This document shows, in pieces, positions 1 through 8,000 of a DNA stretch of 59,258 nucleotides (its first letter is position 1; each line of letters starts with the position of its first letter). Origin of the DNA: Phycisphaerae bacterium (GTDB lineage Bacteria > Planctomycetota > Phycisphaerae > SM23-33). Under the pieces are notes generated by a model, which searched no databases, was not told where the DNA came from, and saw only the letters and a program-made list of their open reading frames with translations. The stretch lies in the NCBI GenBank assembly GCA_009783465.1, contig WRDM01000012.1:1-59258 (forward strand), read 5' to 3'. The translations under genes were made by a program, and so were the position numbers.

Positions 1-30
1 ACCTAAATCCGTCCGTTTTTTCGCCAAGAG

Positions 31-131
31 ACTGTTAGGCTTTTAGGCTGTTAGACTGTTAGGCGCAGGCTTATGTAGGATTTGGCCAAATTTTTCATAA
101 GCCTCTCCCTAACAGTCTAACAGCCTGAAAA
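31..131. repeat. inverted repeat with 8-bp quasi-tandem arms (TTAGGCTG type)
   Basis: The left arm at about 31-64 is built from repeats of a TTAGGCTG/TTAGACTG unit, and the right arm at about 108-130 carries the complement (CCTAACAGTCTAACAGCCTG). They enclose about 45 bp of unrecognised sequence. The design, short quasi-tandem units in opposite orientation, recurs in several unrelated families in this window. No gene is seen between the window start and 630. Confidence 0.75.
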
Positions 132-201
132 CGGCCCGTTGCGGAAAATCGCACGAAAACAAAAGAATGTAGATGCGATGGCCCTGACGGAAGATCGGGG
201 G

Positions 202-444
202 CTTTCCGTTCTCGTGATGCAAAAGAACCACCTGTTCGAGGGAACCACTCAGCCAGTAGCCAATAGCCAGTAGCCATCAGGTATGGCGAAGCTTGTTGTT
301 CCTTACACGATCCAAGTTTTCGCTACGTGATAATCATTGCCGCTTTCATTGCCTTTTCGCCCTCGTTCTTCCATACCTACTGGCTACTGGCTATTGGCTT
401 GTTTCCCTCGAACAAATAGTTCGCCCACCACGAGAGTGCCTTTG
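202..444. repeat. GGCTACTGGCTATTGG-family element, full-length copy A with nested arms
   Basis: Outer arms: CTTTCCGTTCTCGTG followed by TTCGAGGGAA on the left, and TTCCCTCGAA followed by a degenerate CACGAGAGTGCCTTTG on the right. Inner arms are GCCAGTA/GCCAATA heptamers at 250-280 and their complement at 378-400. An innermost pair GGTATGGCGAAG / CTTCCATACC brackets a core containing CACGATCC. Copies with the same full plan lie at 16293-16543 and 52922-53161. The remaining 445-630 has no ORF and probably holds the promoter of the next gene. Confidence 0.85.
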
Positions 445-630
445 CCCCAGCCGGAATTCTGGGCGGAACTCCCGTGTCGAAATTTGCAAAAACCCCAGCA
501 AAATTAAGTGTTTTTTCACCGTCTGGCGGCGGCGATTTGCCGCGAGTTTATCCCCGTTGACTCCTATGATCTTGCCGGAGCCTCATCATGGGGGTGAGGT
601 GAACTTCAACTCGAGGGGAAGGAGTGTCCT

Positions 631-1308
631 ATGGTTCGCAAGGGGATCGTGGTGATGGCGGTGGCGGCAATTTTGGTTGCGTCGCACGCGTCGGCGGTGG
701 TGTATACGGGGGCGTTGTCCACCGCCGGCGGGACGTTGACGGGCACGGGCGACTGGGCGTCGGGGCCAACGAGTTTCACGTACTCGGTGAATGACCAGGC
801 CACGCCGGGGTTCTGGCACTACGAGTACACGCTCACCGTGCCGTCGAGCGTGGACGACGCGGGCATCGAGCGGCTGATCATCGGTCTGACCATCGGCATG
901 CCGTTCAACGGGCTGATGAACGTCAACGGAAATCTGGTCAGCGTCGGCCAGATGACCAACACCGGCGTGGACTCGAACATGCCTCAAAGCATGTTCGCCG
1001 GACTGTTCACCGTCAGCGGCGACACTCGCTCGGTGACCATCAGTTTCGACTCGATGCACAATCCGGTCTGGGGCAACTTCTTCGCGCTGGGCGCGGGGCA
1101 GAACTCCATCTGGAACGCCGGTTTCACGGAGTTCAGCGTGGACCCGCAGCGGCCGGTCGACGACCCGACCGTGCACGGCTACATCCTTCGCCCCAACGGC
1201 GAACCGTGCCCGCCGTTCATCATTCCCGAGCCGATGACGATGCTGACGCTCGGCCTGGCGGGCGTGGCGCTGTCCCGCACGCTGCGAAACCGCCTTCATC
1301 GGGCGTAA
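631..1308 (+). CDS. PEP-CTERM sorting domain protein, secreted
   Basis: A 225-residue exported protein. Residues 1-22 form a signal peptide (MVRKGIVVMAVAAILVASHA, then SA). The C-terminus has the PEP-CTERM tripartite plan: a PEP motif (IIPEPMTM), one hydrophobic stretch (LTLGLAGVALS) and an Arg-rich tail (RTLRNRLHRA), the known signal for exosortase-dependent sorting. The middle is Gly/Thr/Ser/Asn-rich and beta-like, with no recognised enzyme motif. AAGGAG lies 7 bases before the ATG, which fixes the start. No exosortase or polysaccharide genes lie next to it in the window. The final role (cell-surface or exopolysaccharide-associated protein) is inferred from the sorting signal only. Confidence 0.85.
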   Translation: MVRKGIVVMAVAAILVASHASAVVYTGALSTAGGTLTGTGDWASGPTSFTYSVNDQATPGFWHYEYTLTVPSSVDDAGIERLIIGLTIGMPFNGLMNVNGNLVSVGQMTNTGVDSNMPQSMFAGLFTVSGDTRSVTISFDSMHNPVWGNFFALGAGQNSIWNAGFTEFSVDPQRPVDDPTVHGYILRPNGEPCPPFIIPEPMTMLTLGLAGVALSRTLRNRLHRA

Positions 1309-1417
1309 TCCGACCATCGACGCGGAAACACAGGGGGACACGGGGACGCTGGAAACGGCGCCCTCGTGTTCTGTGTTTTGCTTGACACACCCCCGCCGGA
1401 CACGTCATGCTGACGCG

Positions 1418-2047
1418 ATGAAGAAGCCGATCGAAAATGCCGCCATCGCGATGGTGGGGATGTTTCTTGCCTGGGTGATTCCCGGCGCCGGACACGCGCT
1501 GCTGGGGCGATGGGTGCGCGGGCTGGTGATTTTCGTGACCATCGGCGCCCTCTTCTGGAGTGGCGTGATGGTGGGAGGCGTCCTCACCGTCGATCAGCAG
1601 AACGCCCGCTGGTGGCTGGCGGCGCAGTTGCTCACGGGCGTGCACGGCCTGGCGGGCTACCACCGGCAGCGCGAGGTCTATCGCGAGCTGGTTCACGAGG
1701 TCGGCGAACTGCCGCCGGATCCGCTCGAGCTGGACGCGATCCTTCAGGAAAAAGGCATCGCGCTGAACGACAATCCCGGCGACAACATCGCCCGCACGTA
1801 CACCGGCATCGCGGGAATGCTCAATCTGCTGTGCATCATGGACGTCCTGCTGCTGGGCCTGATGGGCGCCCGCGGCGAAAAACGTGGCGCGGGCGGTCAA
1901 CGTGGCGCGGGCGTCTCGCCCGCGTTGGATGTTCCATTGGCCAAACCATCGGAAGACGATGGGTTCATTCCACGGCCAGACGCGGGCAAGATGCCCGCGG
2001 GACACGAGGGCGAGACGCCCTCGCCACGTTCGGAGGGTCAGCCATGA
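1418..2047 (+). CDS. DUF6677-like membrane protein with a repeat-derived C-terminus
   Basis: 209 residues from the ATG of MKKPIENAAIAM; the upstream in-frame ATG at 1373 lacks a ribosome site. Hydrophobic segments near residues 9-23, 30-50 and 120-140 indicate an inner-membrane protein, with a charged central part. The motif WVIPGAGHALLGRWVRG near the N-terminus resembles the small DUF6677 family of planctomycetes (recalled, not searched). The last ~45 residues, from about 162, are translated from a 128-bp palindromic element, so the native C-terminus was probably shorter or different. The stop overlaps the start of the next gene (ATGA), implying translational coupling. No function can be assigned. 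Confidence 0.7.
   Translation: MKKPIENAAIAMVGMFLAWVIPGAGHALLGRWVRGLVIFVTIGALFWSGVMVGGVLTVDQQNARWWLAAQLLTGVHGLAGYHRQREVYRELVHEVGELPPDPLELDAILQEKGIALNDNPGDNIARTYTGIAGMLNLLCIMDVLLLGLMGARGEKRGAGGQRGAGVSPALDVPLAKPSEDDGFIPRPDAGKMPAGHEGETPSPRSEGQP
1901..2028. repeat. 128-bp composite palindromic element, copy inside the DUF6677-like gene
   Basis: Begins CGTGGCGCGGGCG and ends CGCCCTCGCCACG. It contains one G/C-rich hairpin at its left end and two at its right end, separated by a spacer with ATCGGAAGACGATGG. It has the same length, and the same order in reverse orientation, as the copy in iorA (21537-21664), and the same length as the copy in queG (25487-25614). It lies at the 3' end of the gene and is read through to a stop shortly after. 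Confidence 0.9.
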
Positions 2048-2277
2048 CCGCCATGCTCGCCGCATTCACGCTATTTGTCCATCCGATGCCCTTGCCGTCC
2101 TGGGCACTGCTGGTCCTGCTGCTGCCGCTGTGCCTGGCCGTCGCCGTCATCTACAAAACGGTTCGCACGACCAACCTCCGCCGACTTGCCGGCGACGTAC
2201 TGCTGCTCTTCCTCTACATGCTCGCCGGCCTGGCCCTCCTCATGCTCGTCGGCTATGCGATTATCGCGTACGTATAA
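2044..2277 (+). CDS. small two-segment membrane protein
   Basis: 77 residues, starting MTAMLAAFTLFVHPM. Its ATG overlaps the TGA of the preceding gene (ATGA), so the two are very likely translated together. Two strong hydrophobic segments (about residues 17-37, WALLVLLLPLCLAVAVI, and 55-75, LFLYMLAGLALLMLVGYAII) flank a short basic loop (RTTNLRRLAGD), giving a hairpin membrane topology. No family is recognised. The tight coupling suggests a partner of the upstream membrane protein, which is inference. Confidence 0.7.
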   Translation: MTAMLAAFTLFVHPMPLPSWALLVLLLPLCLAVAVIYKTVRTTNLRRLAGDVLLLFLYMLAGLALLMLVGYAIIAYV

Positions 2278-2323
2278 AAACCAACTCGCGGTACGTTTAC
2301 CGCAACAAAGAAAGGACTGAACG

Positions 2324-2755
2324 ATGTTCGAGAACAAGAATGTGAAACGGATCGTGGGATTGCTGGCCTTGGCGATGATCGTGCCGCTGGCCGGATGCAG
2401 CAAGTCGATCGTGGGCAAATGGAAAGACAAATCCGGCATGGCGATCTACACGTTCGCCAAGGACGGAACGGGCACAATCGAAATCCAGTACCCCAAAGAA
2501 ACCTTGGAGGCCATGCAAGCCATGGCCGCCGAAATGAAAAACCACCCGGAAGCCTCGAAAATGGCCATGCCGTCCCTCAACCCCGAACCCATGAAGTTCA
2601 CATGGAAAACCGAGGGCGACACCTTGAAAATGAAATTGTCCCTCAACGCGCCTGGCGTCAACGTGGAAGAAGGCTCCGTCAAATACAGCATCTCCGGCAA
2701 CACGCTCACGCTGACGTCGGACAAAAAAACCGAAACCCTCGAACGCGTGGAGTAG
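2324..2755 (+). CDS. putative lipoprotein
   Basis: 143 residues with a type II signal peptide: basic N-terminus (KNVKR), hydrophobic core and lipobox LAGC with the lipidated Cys at residue 25. The mature part starts SKSIVGKWKDKSG and is beta-rich with pairs such as GTIEIQYPKETLE and NTLTLTSDKKTETLERV. This resembles small lipocalin-like or DUF5640-type domains of the GKW...G kind (weak recollection). AAAGGA sits 8 bases before the ATG. It lies 46 bp downstream of the small membrane protein and may belong to the same transcript. Function unknown. Confidence 0.8.
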   Translation: MFENKNVKRIVGLLALAMIVPLAGCSKSIVGKWKDKSGMAIYTFAKDGTGTIEIQYPKETLEAMQAMAAEMKNHPEASKMAMPSLNPEPMKFTWKTEGDTLKMKLSLNAPGVNVEEGSVKYSISGNTLTLTSDKKTETLERVE

Positions 2756-2783
2756 CCTGGAGCGTTCTCCCGGAAGGCGAGAG

Positions 2784-2943
2784 TTTTTACCACAGAGACA
2801 CAGAGAAACACAGAGGTGGCACCGAGAGTTCGAAGAACGCTTCGCGAGAGTTTGCCCTACAGCGCAAACCGGCAAGCCATTGCGAAACGTTCTTCGACAA
2901 CCCGGTGCCACCTCTGTGTTTCTCTGTGTCTCTGTGGTAAAAA
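2784..2943. repeat. nested element: 40-bp perfect ACCACAGAG arms around a truncated RAYT-type hairpin
   Basis: The arm at 2784-2823 and its exact reverse complement at 2904-2943 match over all 40 bases, including a non-repetitive GTGGCACC inner end. Inside is a second inverted pair (TCGAAGAACGCTTCGC / GCGAAACGTTCTTCGA). At the centre is one arm of the hairpin family found beside the RAYT gene (CCTACAGCGCAAACCGGCAA). This three-level order recurs at 27536-27748 and 54389-54603. Confidence 0.9.
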
Positions 2944-3007
2944 AACGCGAATTCGCCGAACCCTCGCGGCCCCAGCGGCCTACCAATAAGTAGCCGGAGG
3001 GAGGCGT

Positions 3008-3664
3008 ATGCAATACGAACGCATTGTGCTGGATGTCGAGACGCAGCGGGATTTTTTTCTGCCGTCGGGGAGTTTGTACACCGTCGCCGCCGATGAGGCC
3101 GCCCGGAATATCAACCGCCTCTTCGAGTGGGTGCGGGCCAACAATATTCCCGTGATGAGCACGGTGCTCCGCGTTCGGCCGTTCGAGCGCGGGCCGATGG
3201 GCGAGCGGCCTCATTGCGTCGACGGCACCAACGGCGAGAAGAAACTGCCGCGAACGGTCTTGCCACGGCGGGTCAATCTGGGGCTGCTGAATTCCACCGA
3301 TCTGCCGGGGGATCTGTTCGGGCGGTATCAGCAGGTGATTTTCGAGAAGCGTGACACGGACATTTTCGCGCACGCCCGCGCGGAGCGGCTATTGACGGAG
3401 CTGCGGGGTTCGACGTTTATTTTGTGCGGCGCGGGCGTGTCGCAGGGGCTGGTGCAGGCGGCGGTTGGGTTGCGGACTCGCGGGTTCGGCGTGATCGTCG
3501 CCGAGGACGCGATTCTGGATTTCGGCCACCCGCGCGCCGACATGGCCCGTCTACGCATGCAGGCCAAGGGCGCCATCTTCGCCCCCACCGTCGACATCAT
3601 CGCCACGCCGATCCCGCCCAGGCAACGGGCATTCCGAACGGCGGCGGAGAAGAAAGTCACGTAG
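3008..3664 (+). CDS. isochorismatase-fold cysteine-hydrolase family protein lacking the catalytic Cys
   Basis: 218 residues. The fold is suggested by the N-terminal strand VLDVETQRDFF (Asp9 matching the family's catalytic Asp), the VIFEKRDTDIFA motif (Lys114) and the ILCGAGVSQGLVQAAV segment, where the family normally has GxxTxxCVxxTA. At the nucleophile position this protein has Gly147 rather than Cys, and the usual cis-peptide Val-Ala-Thr is replaced. Two of three triad residues are therefore kept and the nucleophile is lost; Cys140 lies in the preceding strand and is unlikely to substitute. The protein is probably a non-hydrolytic ligand binder or an enzyme with altered chemistry (inference). 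A strong GGAGGGAGG precedes the ATG. Monocistronic, flanked by repeats. Confidence 0.7.
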   Translation: MQYERIVLDVETQRDFFLPSGSLYTVAADEAARNINRLFEWVRANNIPVMSTVLRVRPFERGPMGERPHCVDGTNGEKKLPRTVLPRRVNLGLLNSTDLPGDLFGRYQQVIFEKRDTDIFAHARAERLLTELRGSTFILCGAGVSQGLVQAAVGLRTRGFGVIVAEDAILDFGHPRADMARLRMQAKGAIFAPTVDIIATPIPPRQRAFRTAAEKKVT

Positions 3665-3718
3665 GATTTCGCGTGCTCAACGGTAAAAACACACCGCCGA
3701 TTCGAAGGAATCGTCTCG

Positions 3719-3781
3719 TTAACTCGTTGACTCGTGGATCGTTCTGCCGAGTCAACGAATTAACGAGTTAACGAGTCAACG
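3719..3781. repeat. GTTAACTCGTTGACTCG inverted repeat
   Basis: Arms of the 8-bp quasi-tandem unit GTTAACTC/GTTGACTC at 3719-3735 and the complementary series at 3749-3780. Just outside are GTGCTCAACGGTAAAA (3673-3688) and GGTTCCCTCGAAC (3786-3798), both also found bordering the element at 33580-33790, so this copy seems to sit inside remnants of another family. A second GTTAACTC copy is at 9795-9867. Confidence 0.8.
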
Positions 3782-3824
3782 AAATGGTTCCCTCGAACCG
3801 GCGGTTCGTATGTACCCACGTCAC

Positions 3825-6800
3825 TCATTCCCGCGTAAAATCGACGTCGTCTTCGTCGCGGATTTCGTCGGTGGGCCGGCGTTTTCGGGCCTGTTTTTGT
3901 TCGCGGCGATGCTCTTCATAGTATTCGGGGTCCTGCCGTGGCGGCGCGGGGCGGCGGGCGCGTTTGGCGGCGGGTTTCGTTGCAGGCCCGGCCTGCGGCG
4001 GGGTTGGCACGGGCGGAGTCGGTGCCGACGGAACCGTCGCCGGAGCGGGTGGTTCGGCGGCATGGGCTTTGGGCTTGGCGACTCGTCGCGGCCGTTTTGC
4101 GGCAGGCTCGGCGGGCGGCAGGGTCGTCACCGCTTGGGAGTCGCCCTTGGCGGCCGACTTGGCGGCGGCTTTTTTGGTGGGGGTTTCCTTGACCGCGACG
4201 TCCTTGGCGGCGGGAACGTCCTTGGCGGCGGTGGTTTTTCCGCTGGGTTTTCGCCCTTTCTTTTTTGCCGGCTCGGCGGCGGGTTCTGACACGACCGGCC
4301 CCGGCTTGCCAGCCGCGACAGACGGTGCGGCAGGTGCGGGCGTTGATTTTTCCACGACAGGTTTTGTCGCGGCGGGTGCGGCCTGCTTGGCGGCGGGGTC
4401 CTGCCCGCCGAACAGCGCCATCCACGGTTCGTGTTGTCCGGCGGCGGCAGGTTTGGTCGTCGAGGCCTGCTCCTGCCGCGCGGACTTGTTATACGACGCG
4501 GCAGGCGCAGCCGGCTTGGCGGCGGGCTTGGACTCGTCGGGAGTCGCCGAGCTGAACGCCGCGGCGGCCAATTCGGGCACACCGGCCGGTGCCGGTAGAA
4601 TCACCGGCTGCGGCGTACTCTTGCGCTGCGGCTGCGGTTTGGGCTGGGCCTGCGGTTTGGGCTGCGGCAGCGCCTTGGGTTGCGATTGAGGTTGCGGCTT
4701 CGCCTTGGGCGGCTGCGGTTTGGGTTGTGGCTGCGGCTTGGCGGGCGCCGGTTGACTGGGCGTCTCGGCCGGCGCGGCGGCGGGGGCTTGCTGTGCCGAC
4801 CGACTTGGCTGAACCGGTTGGCTCGGCTGAGTCGGCGCGCCTTGCTGAGCCTGGAGTTGTTCCTGGTGCTTGCGGTGTCGTCGTCCGCCGCGTCGGCCTC
4901 GGCGGCGGCGGCGTTTGCCTTCGCCCGGCTGGCCTGGTTGCCCTTCGCCGTCGCCCGTCGGCGGTGCGGCGGGTTGGTCCTGAACAGCGGCAGCGGCCAT
5001 CGCGGCCGGCTGACCAACGCTCGGTAGACTCGACGGCGTACTCATCGCGGCGGGTGCGGCAGGCGTTGACGCCTTCGATGCTCCTGTCGGCGATTGCCCG
5101 GTCGCTGGCTGACTCGCCGCCTTGCCGCCGGCGGACTTATCGTGCGAACGCTGCTGGAACAGCCAGCCGCCGTCGGCTTCGGCGGCCTCGCCCGAATCCG
5201 CGGCAGCTTCCGCGGAGGCAAAGCGAGCTTCGCTCCCGACAGGCTCTTCGCCATGCGCCTCGGCGTGCTCGTCGTCATGCTCGTCGCCGCCCTCGCCGGC
5301 TTCGCTATCCTCCAGCGGTTCGCCGCCCATCCAGTCGCCTTCCTCGTCGAAGAAATCTTCGCCCTCCACCGCCGGCAGCGCGGGCGGCAGAACGCTCGCC
5401 AGCGGAACCGTCTCGATTTTCGTCCGGTCCGGCGCGGGTCGCAGAGGCTGTTCCCACGCCACCTGGCTGCCGCGGGCGTTCGTGCAGGCAATCTGCAACT
5501 GATTGCCCGACAACGCGGGATCGCCCTTGATCACGATCTTTTTATTGCACTGGGCTTCCAGCTCGAGAATCCTCCGACGCTCGAAATTCGACAGGTGATT
5601 CGCCACCGTCGGCGTCACGGAAACTTCGATCACGGCCACCTGCTCATTCGTGCACGCCCGCTGGAGATTTCGCATCACCAGCAGCGATTGGCTTTCCTCG
5701 CTCTTGATCAGGCCGATGCCTTCGCAATGCCCGCACGTGCGGAAGATGCTGTGTTTGAGGCTCGGTCGGACGCGCTGCCGCGTCATCTCGATGATGCCGA
5801 ACGCGGAGATGCGAAGCACTTTGCTTTTGGCGCGGTCGGTTTTCATCTCGTCGCGCAGCACGCGTTCGATGGTGCGTCGGTTCTTCTCCTCGCGCATGTC
5901 GATGAAGTCGATGATCACCACGCCGCCGAGGTCGCGGAGGCGCAGTTGGCGCGCGATTTCGCGGGCGGCTTCCATGTTCATTTTCGTCGCCGTCGTTTCG
6001 GCGTCGCTGTGTTCGCGGAATCGCCCGCTGTTGACGTCGATGGCCACCAGCGCCTCGGCCTGGTCGAACACCAGCGAGCCGCCCGAGGGCAGTTCGATGC
6101 GGCGCGCGTAGATTTTTTCGATTTCGTCTTCGAGTCCGACGTCGTGGAAGAGGCCTTGTTTACCGGTGTAGAGTTCGATGTTGTGCGCGGTTCGCGGCAT
6201 GGCGACGTCGAGGAATTCCTTCGCTTTCGCGGCGATTTCCCGGTTGTCGCAGATGATGCGCCCGATGTTGGCGTTGTAAACGTCGCGGATGGTGCGCGTC
6301 ACCAGGTCGCTTTCCTGGTAAATCTCCGCCGGCGACTTGCTGGTGTTGATCCGGTGCCGCACGTTCTTCCACAGCCGCAGGAGGTAGTTCAGATCGCGCT
6401 GGAATTCTTTTTTCGGCCTGTCGATAGCGGCGGTGCGGACGATGAATCCCATGTCGTCGGGCGGGTTGAGTTCGGCGAGGATGGCGCGGGCTTTGTCGCG
6501 GGCGCCGTCGTCGTCGATCTTGCGCGAGACGCCCAGGCGGCTCATGCCGGGCATCATCACCAGCAGCCGGCCTGGGACGGAAATGTACGTCGTCATCGTC
6601 GGGCCTTTGGTGCCGATGCCCTCTTTGGTAAGCTGGACGATCACTTCCTGCCCGCGACGGAGACAATCCTGGATCGGCGGGCGGTCGCGATGGCCTTTCT
6701 TTCGACCGACCGACTCCTGCTGCCCGTTGCGGCGGTTCTTCGGAAAATACGACGGGTTCACGTCGCTGATGTGCAGGAAGCCGTTCTTGCTCAGCCCGAA

Positions 6801-6980
6801 ATCCACAAACGCCGCCTGGATGGACGGCTCGACATTGGTGATTCGGCCCTTGTAAATATTCCCCACGTGGCTGGCGGAAGAGACGCGCTCGACGTAGAGT
6901 TCCTCGAGTTGTCCATTTTCGACGATGGCGATGCGGCACTCCTGCCCTTCCACCGTGTTGATCAGCATTTCTCGTGTCAT
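3825..6980 (-). CDS. rne: ribonuclease E/G family protein with long disordered C-terminus
   Basis: 1051 residues, against about 1060 for E. coli RNase E and about 490 for RNase G. It cleaves single-stranded RNA 5' to AU-rich sites and takes part in mRNA decay and rRNA/tRNA maturation. Visible: S1 domain at about 35-130 (GNIYKGRITNVEPSIQAAFV), catalytic Asp315 in AIDVNSGR and Asp358 in GVVIIDFIDM, and the zinc-link Cys416/Cys419 in TCGHCEGIG. From about residue 520 the chain becomes acidic, then Pro/Ala/Gln/Lys-rich with KPQPQPKPQ-like repeats and an Arg-rich patch (KRRRRRGRRGGRRH), as expected of a disordered degradosome scaffold and RNA-binding tail. The start MTREMLIN matches the family. 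The next gene upstream is the TIGR03936 gene, a common pairing. Confidence 0.93.
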   Translation of the reverse strand: MTREMLINTVEGQECRIAIVENGQLEELYVERVSSASHVGNIYKGRITNVEPSIQAAFVDFGLSKNGFLHISDVNPSYFPKNRRNGQQESVGRKKGHRDRPPIQDCLRRGQEVIVQLTKEGIGTKGPTMTTYISVPGRLLVMMPGMSRLGVSRKIDDDGARDKARAILAELNPPDDMGFIVRTAAIDRPKKEFQRDLNYLLRLWKNVRHRINTSKSPAEIYQESDLVTRTIRDVYNANIGRIICDNREIAAKAKEFLDVAMPRTAHNIELYTGKQGLFHDVGLEDEIEKIYARRIELPSGGSLVFDQAEALVAIDVNSGRFREHSDAETTATKMNMEAAREIARQLRLRDLGGVVIIDFIDMREEKNRRTIERVLRDEMKTDRAKSKVLRISAFGIIEMTRQRVRPSLKHSIFRTCGHCEGIGLIKSEESQSLLVMRNLQRACTNEQVAVIEVSVTPTVANHLSNFERRRILELEAQCNKKIVIKGDPALSGNQLQIACTNARGSQVAWEQPLRPAPDRTKIETVPLASVLPPALPAVEGEDFFDEEGDWMGGEPLEDSEAGEGGDEHDDEHAEAHGEEPVGSEARFASAEAAADSGEAAEADGGWLFQQRSHDKSAGGKAASQPATGQSPTGASKASTPAAPAAMSTPSSLPSVGQPAAMAAAAVQDQPAAPPTGDGEGQPGQPGEGKRRRRRGRRGGRRHRKHQEQLQAQQGAPTQPSQPVQPSRSAQQAPAAAPAETPSQPAPAKPQPQPKPQPPKAKPQPQSQPKALPQPKPQAQPKPQPQRKSTPQPVILPAPAGVPELAAAAFSSATPDESKPAAKPAAPAASYNKSARQEQASTTKPAAAGQHEPWMALFGGQDPAAKQAAPAATKPVVEKSTPAPAAPSVAAGKPGPVVSEPAAEPAKKKGRKPSGKTTAAKDVPAAKDVAVKETPTKKAAAKSAAKGDSQAVTTLPPAEPAAKRPRRVAKPKAHAAEPPAPATVPSAPTPPVPTPPQAGPATKPAAKRARRPAPPRQDPEYYEEHRREQKQARKRRPTDEIRDEDDVDFTRE

Positions 6981-7025
6981 GATTTTCTGTTACTTGTTAC
7001 GCGTGCGAATGTGCGTCAGTCGTTC

Positions 7026-7084
7026 GGCTGTAGGCTGTGGGCTATAGGCTGTAGGTTGACTGTAGCGCCTTCAGCCTACAGCCT
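7026..7084. repeat. GGCTGTAGGCTGTGG inverted repeat overlapping a stop codon
   Basis: Heptamer units GGCTGTA/GGCTGTG/GGCTATA at 7026-7055 face the complementary CAGCCTACAGCCTG at 7072-7084. The right arm supplies the TAG stop codon (complement of cta) and the last codons of the minus-strand gene ending at 7076. Confidence 0.75.
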
Positions 7085-7786
7085 GTCTGCCAGGCCGTAA
7101 TCCACTCGGGTGCGGACCATGCGGGCGAGGTCGGCTCGCTCGTCGAGGTGTAGCAGGCGGAGGATTTCGGCGGGTCGGGCCCAGGCCTGGTTGAGCGGTA
7201 TCAGCGTCGCGCGGAGGCAGCCGTCTTCGACGGCCAATCGCCGCACGAGCGGTCGGAGGTCGATCGCCTTGCCGGCGCGCGGATCGTCGAGGGTTTCATC
7301 GCCCGTGATCCGCCGCATCGGCCAGGTCGGTTTGTCGGCCAGGTCCCGCACGCGAATCGCGACGTCGTCGCTCCGCTCGCCGAGCGGCAGCTCGAGGTCG
7401 GCAGACCGCGCCAGCGGGCGAACGCCCGGCCCCGGCATGGCAGCCCGCAACGGCGTAAGCCCCTTCGGGGCCGACGCCGACAATCGGGCCAGCAACTCCG
7501 CCGACTCCAGCGGCGACTCCAGCGTGATCGCCAGCAGATCCTCGCGACTGGCCAATCCGACCGGGCGAGGCAGCACCAGCGACAACGCCGGACGCGGATT
7601 GAACCCTTGCGAATACCGCAGCGGCAGCTTGGCGCGAACGGCCTGTCGCTCCACGCAACGCATCATGTCATGATGCGACAGGAACCTCAGGTCCCCGTCC
7701 ACGGCCAACCAAACAACCCACTTCTGTGGCACACTCGCTTGTTGCGTCCTTTCTTTCTGTTCTTGTTGTGTGTTCTTGCAATCCAA
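7076..7786 (-). CDS. TIGR03936/DUF2344 family protein (radical-SAM-associated)
   Basis: 236 residues from a TTG at 7786; a GTG at 7732 (VPQKWVVWLAV) is an equally possible start. The family hallmark is near the N-terminus: DLRFLSHHDMMRCVERQAVRA followed by LPLRYSQGFNPRP. Members are found as a C-terminal part of, or next to, a B12-type radical SAM protein and are typically encoded beside rne/rng, as here. Their chemistry is unproven; a link to RNA modification or RNase G has been suggested only from context. No radical SAM partner is adjacent, so the gene stands alone with rne. The stop codon lies inside a palindromic repeat. Confidence 0.8.
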   Translation of the reverse strand: MDCKNTQQEQKERTQQASVPQKWVVWLAVDGDLRFLSHHDMMRCVERQAVRAKLPLRYSQGFNPRPALSLVLPRPVGLASREDLLAITLESPLESAELLARLSASAPKGLTPLRAAMPGPGVRPLARSADLELPLGERSDDVAIRVRDLADKPTWPMRRITGDETLDDPRAGKAIDLRPLVRRLAVEDGCLRATLIPLNQAWARPAEILRLLHLDERADLARMVRTRVDYGLADRL

Positions 7787-7829
7787 AAGTCTATCTCGTC
7801 GCCGACCGTCGGCGTTTTTCTATGTTTTC

Positions 7830-7995
7830 AGCCAGTAGCCAATAGCCAGTAGCCATCAGGTATGGCGAAATCCGTCATAAATCACACGATCCAGACACTC
7901 GCCATGTCTCACTCATTTTCCGCGTTCACTGCCTTTTCGCCTTTCGCCGTCGTCGTGCCTTACCTGTTGGCTACTGGCTGACGGCTAGTGGCTGC
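7830..7995. repeat. GGCTACTGGCTATTGG-family element, copy B
   Basis: The left arm has GCCAGTA/GCCAATA heptamers at 7830-7860, then GGTATGGCGAA and a core with ATCACACGATCC and CTGCCTTTTCGCC. The right arm (CTGTTGGCTACTGGCT, then degenerate units) ends about 7995, a few bases downstream of the ptsI stop. Outer CTTTCCGTT / TTCCCTCGAA arms are not visible. This and the ptsI 3' flank fill 7787-8000. Confidence 0.85.
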
Positions 7996-8000
7996 CGTTC

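Noticed and set aside
293-655. Small frames containing YLLATGYWLL-like peptides
   Set aside because: These hydrophobic peptides are translations of the TACTGGCTATTGG repeat arms, not genuine membrane proteins; the same peptide appears at many loci.
5094-7100. A 668-codon plus-strand frame opposite rne
   Set aside because: The minus strand encodes clear RNase E motifs over the same DNA; the plus frame has no recognisable domain.
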